Assembly (NCBI RefSeq): GCF_937981445.1 | Contig: NZ_CALJON010000011.1 | Location: 1-39,164 of the forward strand | DNA from: an uncultured Veillonella sp. | GTDB taxonomy: Bacteria > Bacillota > Negativicutes > Veillonellales > Veillonellaceae | Direction of reading: 5' to 3' | Length of the DNA stretch: 39,164 nt | Shown: piece after piece, positions 1-7,615 of the stretch | Position numbering within the stretch: the stretch's first letter is position 1 | Layout of the letters: every line of letters starts with the position of its first letter | Notes under the pieces: model-generated | The model's database searches: none | Told to the model about the DNA's origin: nothing | The model's input: only the letters and a program-made list of their open reading frames with translations | Program-made: the position numbers and the translations under genes

Positions 1-70
1 TTCACTAAGCTACTTATTTCACTAAGCCAACGCAACTGTAACAAACTACGTATCTTTAATCATCAAACTA
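1..70. other. Left edge, no gene seen
   Basis: This is AT-rich sequence downstream of the pirin gene. It holds a short direct repeat, ttcactaagc, at 1-10 and 19-28. No U-tract terminator is visible before the window edge. Confidence 0.4.
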
Positions 71-925
71 TTAATAATCTACCTTGTCTTTAATAAAGGT
101 ACCATTTCTCAATTCTCTAAAAGCTTCTTGCACTTCTTCCTCTGTGTTCATTACAATAGGCCCGGCCCAAGCAGCTGGTTCATGTAAGGCAATAGATTTA
201 ATGTATAGCACTTGTACAGGACCTTCGCCAGCCTTAATGGTAACAGATGTGCCTTCAGTTAATTTTACAGCCGTCTTTTCTTCTATTAACTCACCTTCCA
301 CATAGACTTCACCTAAAAGGGTGAACAGCATTAAAGAATCCTCTTCTTTCATAGTAAAGGTAATCTCAGTCCCTGTCTCTAGATGTACATCATAGTAATC
401 TAACGGCAAATGTTCCCCTTTAAAGCCTTCATGCACTTGGCCATTATCATCAGTATAAGTGCCTGCTAATAGTCGGAGCATACCACCTTGAAGTGGAATT
501 TCTTCTATATCAGCTCGCTTAATACTGTGATAGCTAGGTTTCGACATTTTTTCTTCTCTAGGCAAATTAAGCCATAATTGCACACCTAATAGGCGCTCTG
601 CTGCAGGCACGAGTTCTTCATGCAAAATGCCGGAACCAGAATTCATCCATTGTACTTCCCCATCACCAATAGCTTCTTCATTACCTAAACTATCACGATG
701 TACCATTTTGCCCCGAGATACATAACTAATTGTTTCAATACCACGATGCGGATGCATTGGAAAACCTGCCGTGTATTCATCAGGGTTTACACTATCAAAA
801 GAATCTAACATCAAAATAGGATCATACTCTTCAATAGTTCCATTTCCCAACACGCGTACTAAATTTACGCCAGCCCCATCAATCGTTCTAAACCCTTTAA
901 TTCTTGTTTTAATTGTTCTCTTCAT
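71..925 (-). CDS. Pirin family protein (cupin fold)
   Basis: A 284-residue protein of the pirin family: bicupin proteins that bind a metal in the N-terminal cupin, several of which act as quercetin dioxygenases or as redox-linked regulators. The N-terminal cupin shows the metal-site pattern FPMHPHRGIETI (His58, His60) and GSGILHEELVP (His102, Glu104). The C-terminal half is the second, more degenerate cupin. The ATG at 925 has AGGAGA eight bases upstream and lies inside the 3' end of the MarR gene, overlapping it by 17 bases, so the two are translated as a coupled operon. Pirin genes are often controlled by a neighbouring MarR-type repressor, which fits here. The substrate is unknown. Family assignment is firm; the enzymatic role is not. 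Confidence 0.9.
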   Translation of the reverse strand: MKRTIKTRIKGFRTIDGAGVNLVRVLGNGTIEEYDPILMLDSFDSVNPDEYTAGFPMHPHRGIETISYVSRGKMVHRDSLGNEEAIGDGEVQWMNSGSGILHEELVPAAERLLGVQLWLNLPREEKMSKPSYHSIKRADIEEIPLQGGMLRLLAGTYTDDNGQVHEGFKGEHLPLDYYDVHLETGTEITFTMKEEDSLMLFTLLGEVYVEGELIEEKTAVKLTEGTSVTIKAGEGPVQVLYIKSIALHEPAAWAGPIVMNTEEEVQEAFRELRNGTFIKDKVDY

Positions 926-1343
926 CTAATTGTTCTCCTAATACTTTTAATAAATTTACTAATTGCATTTTCTCTTCATGAGTTAATACTTCAAAACTAT
1001 TTTGTATCATTGCATTATTTTCTGGTACGATGTTACTAATCACTGCATGCCCCGCTTCAGTAAGCTGTAAAATCGACACACGTTTATCCGTTGCATCAGC
1101 TAAACGTTCAATATAGCCCATTTTGACTAAATTATTAATAATAACAGAAATCGTTCCTATACTACTTAAAATAGCGCGTCGCACTTCACCTACGGTTAAA
1201 TTTCCCTTACTGTATAGGGCTTCTAGTACCATAAATTGACTGAAAGTCAATTTATACTTGGCCGCAATACGGGCTGTTTTTCGGTCTAATGCACCTACAT
1301 TACGATGTAGGCGGATTAGAATATTTCTATCAATTGAACTCAT
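909..1343 (-). CDS. MarR family transcriptional regulator
   Basis: A 144-residue winged-helix repressor of the MarR type. The order is typical: an N-terminal dimerisation helix, a helix-turn-helix around LTVGEVRRAILSSIGTISVI (about residues 50-70), the wing with the basic/acidic signature LADATDKRVSILQLTEAG, and a C-terminal helix. The ATG follows GAGGAGG. It overlaps the pirin gene downstream by 17 bases and is probably its regulator. Its own upstream region has two nearly identical palindromic sites, one covering the -10 box, which suggests autorepression (listed separately). The inducing signal cannot be read from the sequence; MarR proteins commonly respond to phenolics, oxidants or other small ligands. 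Confidence 0.9.
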   Translation of the reverse strand: MSSIDRNILIRLHRNVGALDRKTARIAAKYKLTFSQFMVLEALYSKGNLTVGEVRRAILSSIGTISVIINNLVKMGYIERLADATDKRVSILQLTEAGHAVISNIVPENNAMIQNSFEVLTHEEKMQLVNLLKVLGEQLDEENN

Positions 1344-1410
1344 ATCGAGACCTCCTCTAACAAATAGAATTCATTTAATACATACATCAGCTACAAGCAT
1401 CAGCCATAAA

Positions 1411-1490
1411 CATCTAATTAGATATTTATGCTCTACCAAATTCAACATTTACAAATTATATAACAGAATACATCTAAATAGATATATCTA
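1411..1490 (-). promoter_or_regulatory. marR-pirin promoter with two candidate MarR operators
   Basis: On the minus strand, -35 TTGAAT (1440-1445), a 17-base spacer and -10 TCTAAT (1417-1422) form a good sigma-A promoter. The -10 box is part of the perfect 12-base palindrome ATCTAATTAGAT (1412-1423). A second copy, ATCTAAATAGAT (1472-1483), sits exactly 60 bases upstream, and 15 of the 17 bases around the two sites are identical. The second copy runs into another palindrome, TAGATATATCTA (1479-1490). Spacing, symmetry and overlap with the -10 box fit a dimeric autorepressor. The assignment to this MarR protein is inference. Confidence 0.6.
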
Positions 1491-1524
1491 ACTAGTTATA
1501 GTTTACAATGATTTTTTTATTTTG

Positions 1525-1559
1525 TAAAGAAAAAAAAGTTCCTCCCTAAAGAGGAACTT
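1525..1559 (-). terminator. Terminator of azlCD
   Basis: A perfect 9-bp stem, aagttcctc (1536-1544) with gaggaactt (1551-1559), has a 6-base loop. On the minus strand it is followed by a run of seven T, just after the azlD stop. Confidence 0.85.
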
Positions 1560-1581
1560 CTTAAAGTTTTTTTACGCCCTG

Positions 1582-1911
1582 TCACACAAAGACAGCTTGC
1601 ACTAATATCATATAAAAAATAGTACTACTTAGAATGGATATTAAAAAATTACGCTTATATAAATGTATCCCCACTAATAAAAGTACTGCTAAGAGTTCTG
1701 GCAATCCATAGGGATAGGTAAGAATGACCGTTCCTTTCAAAGCATATACAACCAATAGGCCCATAACCGCACCAGGTAAAACTTTGCCTAAATAACTTAC
1801 AATAGCCGGTGGCTTGCCTGATTTTGCAAATAAGGCAAAGGAAATAAAACGGGTCACCATAGTGCCTGCTACAACACTCCCTATAGTTATAATCATTTCC
1901 CAAACACTCAT
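1582..1911 (-). CDS. azlD: AzlD-type branched-chain amino acid transport subunit
   Basis: A 109-residue hydrophobic protein with about four membrane segments, matching the small AzlD subunit of AzlCD exporters of branched-chain amino acids and analogues. Typical landmarks are the early TRFISFALF stretch, a central KVLPGAVMGLLVVYALKG segment, and a C-terminal hydrophobic segment starting NFLISILSSTIFYM. Its start overlaps the azlC stop by four bases (ATGA), so translation is coupled. It is the last gene of its operon, with a strong terminator directly downstream. The family is clear; the exported substrate is inferred from relatives. Confidence 0.85.
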   Translation of the reverse strand: MSVWEMIITIGSVVAGTMVTRFISFALFAKSGKPPAIVSYLGKVLPGAVMGLLVVYALKGTVILTYPYGLPELLAVLLLVGIHLYKRNFLISILSSTIFYMILVQAVFV

Positions 1912-2636
1912 GACTTGCTCACCGCCTTCGTATCATATAGGTACATGCCTAAAAATACGACTAACATAAGAAGCATGGCTGGTACCATAAAATAATTCGG
2001 TCCAAAATAAGCTAATGTCACAATGGCAATACCAAAACCTATAAGGGCATATTGTTTCTTTTCAGATTTTAACAAATAATCCATAAACAACACGCCAAAT
2101 AATGCTGCGAGTACAAATTCAATACCTTTCAAATTAAAGGTAATAAATTGACTCCCTATAGAACCCATAGCAGCACCAATAACCCAGTAAATATAGTTGA
2201 GGCCTGTAACATGCAAATAAAACCAGCCTCGATCAATATCAGAAGGTAAGGAACAGGTCGCATTAATAGCAAAACTTTCATCACACATACCATAAATAAG
2301 GGGCCATTTTTTCCACCCCATATCCATGTATTTAGTCACCATAGTTAAACCATAAAAGATATGCCGTGCATTGACCATCAAAGCGAGGGCAAAGGCCCCT
2401 AGGGGGTCGAAAGGAGCTGCTAAAAGTGCTACCGTCACAAATTCCATGGAGCCTGCGTAAATAGTAGCGCTCATGAGTACCGGCCAATACCAAGCTAGTC
2501 CCTGGTCAGTAGCATAGAGTCCATAGGATATGCCTAAGAATAAAAAGCCTGCGCAAATAGGAACAGTTAATGGAAAAGCATAATTCAACGCCCGTCTCCA
2601 CGGTGCCTGCGATTCACTTGGTATCATGTCACTCAT
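1908..2636 (-). CDS. azlC: AzlC family branched-chain amino acid exporter
   Basis: A 242-residue integral membrane protein of the AzlC family, the large subunit of the AzlCD pair. It has about six hydrophobic segments and family landmarks such as GISYGLYATDQGL, YAGSMEFVTVALL, LMVNARHIFYGL and MCDESFAIN. The ATG has AAAGGAG seven bases upstream. In Bacillus subtilis the pair confers 4-azaleucine resistance by export and is controlled by an Lrp-like regulator; none is adjacent here. The 122-base gap to the upstream methionine synthase-like gene contains a TATAAT (2716-2721) but only a weak -35 with short spacing, so the pair may be partly read from the upstream promoter. Confidence 0.88.
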   Translation of the reverse strand: MSDMIPSESQAPWRRALNYAFPLTVPICAGFLFLGISYGLYATDQGLAWYWPVLMSATIYAGSMEFVTVALLAAPFDPLGAFALALMVNARHIFYGLTMVTKYMDMGWKKWPLIYGMCDESFAINATCSLPSDIDRGWFYLHVTGLNYIYWVIGAAMGSIGSQFITFNLKGIEFVLAALFGVLFMDYLLKSEKKQYALIGFGIAIVTLAYFGPNYFMVPAMLLMLVVFLGMYLYDTKAVSKS

Positions 2637-2758
2637 TACTAAACTCCTTTCAACTGTATCACGTACTTCTCCCCTTTGGCTATGTTATTAAATTGCACAC
2701 ACGCCCCTTCAGCCTATTATATTGCCTGCCCCATCTACCTAACGCTAATAGTCACTTC

Positions 2759-3886
2759 CTATTCCCCTTCAGGCCAAACGGCTTCAGCCACGCGCTTAAT
2801 GAGAGCTAATTTTGCCAACTCTTCCTCTTCAGTTAAATTATTCCCCTCTTCAGTGGACGCAAAGCCACATTGTGGGCTCAATGCTAATTGTTCTTTTGGT
2901 ACATACAAGGCGGCTTCTTCAATGCGTGCCTTAATATCCGCTTCGTTTTCAAGCTCAGGGAACTTAGACGTAACAAGGCCTAATACTACCTTTTGATTTT
3001 TTATAAAACGTAATGGTGTAAAGCCACCAGCACGCTCAGAATCATATTCTAGGAAAAATCCATCTACATTACAATGAGCAAATAAGATATGAGCCACTGG
3101 TTCATATCCACCAGAAGAGAACCAAGTGGAGCGGAAGTTCCCACGACAAATATGCATAGTCACAGCTAAATCAGCAGGTTTATCTGCTAAGGCATAGTTG
3201 ATAATCTCTACATATTTACGGCCTATAGCATCTACATCAAGACCTCGTGCAGCATAGGCTTTGCGCTTTTCTTCATCACAAAACTCACCCCAAGACGTAT
3301 CATCCAATTGCAAATACCGGCAACCGGCATCATAAAAAGCCCGTATCGCCTTACGATAGGCTTTAGCAATATCCTGGAATAAGACCTCTTCATTTTCATA
3401 CTGTGGAATCGGTACATACTGCTCTTCGCGAACACAGCAAATCAAGTGAAGCATAGACGGAGAGGGTATCGTAATCTTCGCTACAGCACGGTCCCCTACA
3501 GTGCGATGTAAAAATTCATAATCTTTTAAAAATGGATGATCTGTAAAATCAATCGTTCCTGTAATCTTTAGCATCGCAGCTTTTGGTTGATGACCTTTAA
3601 ATGCCACAGACCAATGTTCAGCTTTAACCCGTTCCACCCCATCAAGAGCTTCTAAAAAATCTAAATGCCAGTAGGCGCGGCGAAATTCCCCATCAGTAAC
3701 AGCTTTCAACCCTACGGCAATTTCTTTCTCTACTAAATCGCGAATAGCTTCATCTTCTACTTTGCGAAGTGCTTCCTTAGAAATCGTGCCAAGGTCAAAT
3801 TGCTGCCGTGCCTCTTTAATTGTTTGAGGACGCAAAAAACTACCTACTACATCATAACGAAATGGACCTTTCTTATTTGTACTCAT
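2759..3886 (-). CDS. Short cobalamin-independent methionine synthase family protein (YxjG/YxjH-like)
   Basis: A 375-residue protein matching the C-terminal catalytic half of MetE, and so of the short type like Bacillus subtilis YxjG/YxjH rather than full-length MetE (about 750 residues). It starts RYDVVGSFLRPQTIKEAR, the usual entry into the barrel, and keeps the zinc ligands as MHICRGN (His and Cys) and SPQCGFAS (second Cys). The family transfers methyl groups to homocysteine; for the short forms the methyl donor is uncertain and may not be a folate. A SAM-I riboswitch with its own terminator lies in its leader, so it should be switched off when S-adenosylmethionine is abundant. The ATG has GAGG about ten bases upstream. 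Confidence 0.85.
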   Translation of the reverse strand: MSTNKKGPFRYDVVGSFLRPQTIKEARQQFDLGTISKEALRKVEDEAIRDLVEKEIAVGLKAVTDGEFRRAYWHLDFLEALDGVERVKAEHWSVAFKGHQPKAAMLKITGTIDFTDHPFLKDYEFLHRTVGDRAVAKITIPSPSMLHLICCVREEQYVPIPQYENEEVLFQDIAKAYRKAIRAFYDAGCRYLQLDDTSWGEFCDEEKRKAYAARGLDVDAIGRKYVEIINYALADKPADLAVTMHICRGNFRSTWFSSGGYEPVAHILFAHCNVDGFFLEYDSERAGGFTPLRFIKNQKVVLGLVTSKFPELENEADIKARIEEAALYVPKEQLALSPQCGFASTEEGNNLTEEEELAKLALIKRVAEAVWPEGE

Positions 3887-4037
3887 AATACACTCGCCTC
3901 TCTTTTCTCTCTATTTCACTTTAATATAAGGTACGCGCTCTACAAGAGCTCACCTACACTAACAAATACATAGGGGCCGCAAAATTTATATAATAAATGC
4001 TTACATGTCTTCACGAGACGCACAAGATAAAATAATA

Positions 4038-4063
4038 TAAAAAAACGTTGTCCCCCGACAACG
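4038..4063 (-). terminator. Riboswitch-controlled terminator
   Basis: The stem cgttgtc (4046-4052) with gacaacg (4057-4063), loop CCCC, is followed on the minus strand by a run of T. It directly follows the SAM-I aptamer and precedes the methionine synthase-like gene by about 160 bases, so it is the expression platform of that switch. Confidence 0.85.
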
Positions 4064-4068
4064 CTACG

Positions 4069-4170
4069 CCTTATCATCTGCCGGTTTTCCCGTTGGACTT
4101 AGCACCTTACCAATAGGCAGGTTGCCGCAGTTTCATAGGGCCACGTCCCTCCACTGCTCTTGATGACTAT
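4069..4170 (-). promoter_or_regulatory. SAM-I (S-box) riboswitch aptamer
   Basis: Read on the minus strand the segment has the conserved S-box core in order: TCATCAAGAGC, then GTGGAGGGAC (kink-turn region), GGCCCTATGAAAC, GCGGCAACCTGCC and GGTGCTAAGTCCA, closing with GATGATAAGG. The P1 helix pairs TCATC (4162-4166) with GATGA (4074-4078). A terminator follows 10-20 bases later. The class binds S-adenosylmethionine and promotes termination when bound. Position upstream of a methionine synthase-like gene agrees with the known regulon. Confidence 0.93.
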
Positions 4171-4190
4171 ATATGTATTTGATATATATA

Positions 4191-4220
4191 ATCATACGCT
4201 AATCATCAAGAGCCTGTCAA
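4191..4220 (-). promoter_or_regulatory. Promoter of the SAM riboswitch transcript
   Basis: Consensus -35 TTGACA (4215-4220), an 18-base spacer and -10 TATGAT (4191-4196) place the start near 4184, about 15 bases ahead of the aptamer. The spacer contains TCATCAAGAGC (plus strand 4203-4213), an exact inverted copy of 4156-4166 at the 5' end of the aptamer. Confidence 0.75.
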
Positions 4221-4245
4221 CCTACACCAACAAAATCCTCACACC

Positions 4246-4642
4246 TTATTGGTCGCTATGCTTTTGTACCACCAAGGTAACGGGCCATTCACTTTGACTT
4301 TCAATCCATCGCTGTATCTTTTCTACACTAGCAGGTGGCAAGTCTTGCGTCACGATAAAGCCGAGGACCATTAAAATAACTTTTTGATACTTCTTATGTT
4401 CTTGATCTGGATACACTACTGGTGGAACCCGTAAAATTTTAAAAACAAAATACGCTGATAAACTGATAAAAAAGGCATTAATAAAAAATAAATACATCGC
4501 CCCTAGGAAGAAGCTATATGAACCGATACTAAGACCATAGCCAGCAGTACATAATGGTGGCATCTGATTCAATGCGTTCATTAATTTCTGCAAATGAAGC
4601 ACTATCAGTTTTAATATTAAAAAAGCTCCTCCATTTCAACAT
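4246..4642 (-). pseudogene. Remnant of a DUF389 membrane protein gene with an internal deletion
   Basis: Two pieces of one family lie in different frames. The 5' piece starts at the ATG at 4642, which has AGGAGG (4647-4652) upstream. It reads MLKWRSFFNIKTDSASFAE and on to ERIESDATI, resembling the N-terminus of DUF389 (TIGR00341-type) proteins, then hits a stop at 4529-4531. The 3' piece, in the next frame from the ATG at 4563, reads MPPLCTAGYGL and LGAMYLFFINAFFISLSAY, the C-terminal membrane core of the same family. The middle with several membrane segments is missing. The junction lies near 4560, where GATGCCA fits both sides, suggesting deletion at short homology plus a frameshift. The longest open frame (GTG at 4602, 118 residues) has no usable ribosome binding site. 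Function is unknown for the family; this copy is probably dead. Confidence 0.7.
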
Positions 4643-4676
4643 AGGTCCTCCTATATTAAATAAACTACCATTGTAT

Positions 4677-4711
4677 AAAAAGACACTATAGTCATAATGA
4701 CTATAGTGTCT
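4677..4711 (-). terminator. Terminator of the hydrogenase gene
   Basis: A stem of about 13 bp, agacactatagtca (4681-4694) with tgactatagtgtct (4698-4711), is followed by five T on the minus strand. It lies about 120 bases past the hydrogenase stop. Confidence 0.8.
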
Positions 4712-4829
4712 TTGGCTCTTTACTACAAACTAAGTCCATTAAACGCTCTATAAATAATATAATAACTAGGGCGCTCCATAAAGCTAGTTTTGTAACTATT
4801 TATTCTGTAGTACCTACTGAATCTACCTA

Positions 4830-6272
4830 TTATTCTGGTTTTTTGAATTTTGGAGATGTAGGACAAGTTTCTGGTGTTACATCTTTACGAACACCAAGGC
4901 TATCACTGCGATCAGTGTAATGTGTATGTAATAATTGTTCGGAAAGTTCACCTAATGGTTTATCAAAGAATTCTTCATAAATTGCTTTGATTTCAGGGTT
5001 TTCATAACTAGAACGAAGTTTCATATTAGCATCAACATCATAGATACCTTTAATACGAGCTTCTCTTACTTTATTAGCTACAGGCAATTTAACGCGAGGC
5101 TGTCCGCCACCACCGATACAACCGCCTGGGCAAGCCATCATTTCGATGAAATCATATTTTTTGCCAGTGGCTTTCATATCGTCTAAGAAAGTACGAATAT
5201 TTTTACCGCCATGAACTACAGCAAGTTTTAATGTTTTATCGCCAATTTCAACTTCTGCTTCACGAACGCCTTCCATACCGCGCACTTCTTGTAAATTAGT
5301 GTAACGTTCAGGAGTTGGTTCATCACCAGTGATGAATTTATACGCACTACGTACTGCTGCTTCCATAACCCCACCAGTGTTACAGAAAATCACGCTACCG
5401 CCAGTTTCAGCACCAATGTATTTGTCCATTTGGGACTCTTCCACTTGTGTGAAATCAATGCCGGACTCACGAATCCATTTTGCAAATTCACGAGTTGTAA
5501 TACAGTAATCTGTATCACGTAATTCTTCTTTACCCCAATATTCTGCAGATTTATTTTGCTCTGGACGGCGAATTTCAAATTTCTTCGCTGTACAAGGTGC
5601 AATACTTACGGACACGATTTTTTCAGAATCGATGTTCATTTTCTTAGCAAAATACGTTTTAATAACAGCCGCTTCCATAGCGATACAGCTACGTACGGAG
5701 GAAATATTTGGTAAATATTCTGGGTAGTAAGTTTCAGCAAATTTTACCCAAGCTGGGCAGCAGCTTGTGAACTGTGGTAATTCACCATGACCATTTACTA
5801 CGCGTTCAATTAACTCACTAGCTTCTTCCATAATAGTTAAATCCGCACCGAAGTTAGTGTCTACTACATAGTCAGCGCCTAATGCACGAACGGCACCAAT
5901 CATTTTACCTTCTAAGAAAGAGCCTGGTTCATAACCAAATTCTTCACCAATACCAATACGCACAGCTGGTGCCGTTTGTACTACTACGATTTTATCTGGA
6001 TCAGCAATCGCTGCTTTTACTTCATCAAGTTCAGAGCGTTCATTCATAGAGTCGAATGGGCACGCTGCAGCACATTGACCACAATGAATACAAATTGGCT
6101 CATCGCCAGTGGATTCTAAATCGTAATAATCAAGAACACCCATAGTATCTGCACAAGCACGACGGCAAAGTGTGCAGTTTTTACATTTGTCTAAATCATG
6201 GATAATAGCTACATTGTTCTCAGAGATAGGAACACGACGATCAATGTGTTGGAATCGACTTTCGAAACTCAT
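4830..6272 (-). CDS. [FeFe]-hydrogenase, monomeric ferredoxin-linked type
   Basis: A 480-residue iron-only hydrogenase that makes H2 from reduced ferredoxin, disposing of fermentation electrons. Two [4Fe-4S] ferredoxin motifs come first: CKNCTLCRRAC (Cys30, 33, 36, 40) and CIHCGQCAAACP (Cys61, 64, 67, 71). The H-cluster domain follows with its three signatures: L1 as FTSCCPAWVKF, L2 as IAPCTAKKFE and L3 as MACPGGCIGGGGQP. L1 has Ala where Gly is usual, and L2 has Ala where many characterised enzymes have Met (MPCT). No NADH-binding subunit is adjacent, so ferredoxin is the likely partner. The ATG at 6272 has GAGGTG seven bases upstream; a GTG five codons earlier lacks a site. The long structured leader is described separately. 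The hydE, hydF and hydG maturases are not in the window. Confidence 0.93.
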   Translation of the reverse strand: MSFESRFQHIDRRVPISENNVAIIHDLDKCKNCTLCRRACADTMGVLDYYDLESTGDEPICIHCGQCAAACPFDSMNERSELDEVKAAIADPDKIVVVQTAPAVRIGIGEEFGYEPGSFLEGKMIGAVRALGADYVVDTNFGADLTIMEEASELIERVVNGHGELPQFTSCCPAWVKFAETYYPEYLPNISSVRSCIAMEAAVIKTYFAKKMNIDSEKIVSVSIAPCTAKKFEIRRPEQNKSAEYWGKEELRDTDYCITTREFAKWIRESGIDFTQVEESQMDKYIGAETGGSVIFCNTGGVMEAAVRSAYKFITGDEPTPERYTNLQEVRGMEGVREAEVEIGDKTLKLAVVHGGKNIRTFLDDMKATGKKYDFIEMMACPGGCIGGGGQPRVKLPVANKVREARIKGIYDVDANMKLRSSYENPEIKAIYEEFFDKPLGELSEQLLHTHYTDRSDSLGVRKDVTPETCPTSPKFKKPE

Positions 6273-6471
6273 TATTTTGCACCTCACATAGAAAAATACT
6301 AGTTATGTATTCAATAGCGGAGACGCTCCGCCTGGTTGACCTGTTCTCAGTTAACACCTAAGACATATACTATCTTATGTATTACAGTTTCGGTCTACAC
6401 GGGTTATCACTCACACATCTTAAACTACCTTTAAAATGCCCATATTTCACGGTTATGAGTAACATCTTAGG
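6273..6471 (-). promoter_or_regulatory. Structured 5' leader of the hydrogenase gene, possible cis-regulatory RNA
   Basis: Transcription from the promoter just upstream should begin near 6468, at the first strand of a long-range helix: CCTAAGA (6465-6471) with TCTTAGG (6357-6363). Nested inside are TTACTCA (6456-6462) with TGAGTGA (6407-6413), and ACATA (6376-6380) with TATGT (6363-6367). Outside, closer to the gene, is a GC-rich hairpin, GCGGAG (6326-6331) with CTCCGC (6317-6322). It has no U-tract, so translational or processing control would be more likely than termination. I do not recognise a known riboswitch class. Pairings are by eye; compensatory changes are untested. Confidence 0.4.
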
Positions 6472-6474
6472 TTT

Positions 6475-6504
6475 AGTATATCATCTTAAAAATCCCCATT
6501 TCAA
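6475..6504 (-). promoter_or_regulatory. Hydrogenase promoter
   Basis: On the minus strand, -35 TTGAAA (6499-6504), an 18-base spacer and -10 TATACT (6475-6480). The predicted start is about 6468, giving a leader of roughly 195 nt before the hydrogenase ATG. Confidence 0.6.
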
Positions 6505-6790
6505 CTAGGAATTTACCTTCCAAAAACACATACATCTTCTGTAAAAAGAGTTTTTCACGCAATCCCAAAGATATTTCATTATTTTTGAGAATAGATATCA
6601 TGATTGACATTAAATCCCTTTATCATTAATGTTTTTTTCTTGCCTTCAAAAGGCCTTAAATCCTTGTATTACCTTGATTGTTCTGCCAAAACACTAGATT
6701 TTATCTGGAATAACACATATATCTATGTATGCACTAACAGCAATATATAAACCCGATTTTGGTCTAGATAAATTTATTCATATTTGTATT
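6505..6790. other. AT-rich spacer, nothing coding seen
   Basis: This lies between the membrane-protein gene and the hydrogenase promoter. A small hairpin, GCCTT with AAGGC around 6640-6655, is not followed by T on either strand. No convincing terminator for the upstream gene is visible and no open frame has a ribosome binding site. Confidence 0.4.
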
Positions 6791-7432
6791 CTATTTTTCA
6801 TCAAATACCGTATTATCCAATACGGTATCACGCAATAGGTTTAATCGAATCTTATAAATCATACAATACGCCGACCAATATCCTATAAGCTCAGCTAGTT
6901 CTTCATAATTTTGATGATAAAGATCTAATGCAGGCACCCAATTTCGCTCAAAAACAGTTTCCCCCAATGTTAAACCTAATATAAACAAGATAGCATATAA
7001 AATTACTAACTTGTCCTTACTATAATGAATAAGAATACGTTTTACTAAATGCCGAGCTTTTCCCAGTGCCCCTATTATTGTAAGTATTAAAAGTCCCAAG
7101 ACCCAAGGTAGATAGGCACCAAACCACACCTCTTTTATAGATGCAAAGGTTGGACCTTCTCCATTCATCCCTACAGGATAAAAGACCCGGCCCCAACTTA
7201 ATTCGCGACCAAATGCAACGAGAAATAATAAGGCACAAGCAAAAAAGAAATAGGACAGATTACCTTCGCTTCGCTTGGTCCAAATAAATGCCATGCAACT
7301 AGCACCAAGTAAGACTAAGGCTTCTAAATTTTCAATTAAACCATTCTCCCAAAAATAATGACTTGGCAAGATTACCCCTAATGGAATGGCTAATATAAAC
7401 GCCACTATAGTAATTATATTATTTCTTCTCAT
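6791..7432 (-). CDS. Membrane protein of unknown function
   Basis: I do not recognise the family. The 213-residue product has about five hydrophobic segments: NIITIVAFILAIPLGVILP near the start, ENLEALVLLGASCMAFIW, YFFFACALLFLVAFG, VLGLLILTIIGALG and LVILYAILFILGLTLG. Charged, probably conserved motifs lie between them: GRELSWGRVFYP, and near the end FERNWVPALDLYHQNYEEL. The ATG at 7432 has AGGA eight bases upstream. An in-frame ATG at 7513 would add 27 residues and has AAGGAA twelve bases upstream, so the start is uncertain. The gene stands alone between a promoter-rich gap and the hydrogenase leader, and its position gives no functional clue. Confidence 0.65.
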   Translation of the reverse strand: MRRNNIITIVAFILAIPLGVILPSHYFWENGLIENLEALVLLGASCMAFIWTKRSEGNLSYFFFACALLFLVAFGRELSWGRVFYPVGMNGEGPTFASIKEVWFGAYLPWVLGLLILTIIGALGKARHLVKRILIHYSKDKLVILYAILFILGLTLGETVFERNWVPALDLYHQNYEELAELIGYWSAYCMIYKIRLNLLRDTVLDNTVFDEK

Positions 7433-7615
7433 CCACATATTCCTCATACAATCACAACACAACCACAAAAAACTTATTTCCACTTTACAGTTTTCTACTG
7501 CATTATACGCCAATTTCCTTAAATTCGCAAAGTTTTTATAAACTTTCTGTAAATTTTATGTATTTTATATAAATTATTTTTAAACAAAGAATAAACAAAG
7601 TAATTTATACACCAG

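Noticed and set aside
6317..6331. Intrinsic terminator in the hydrogenase leader
   Set aside because: The GCGGAG/CTCCGC hairpin is strong but is followed by tattg rather than a T-run, so I treat it as part of the leader structure.
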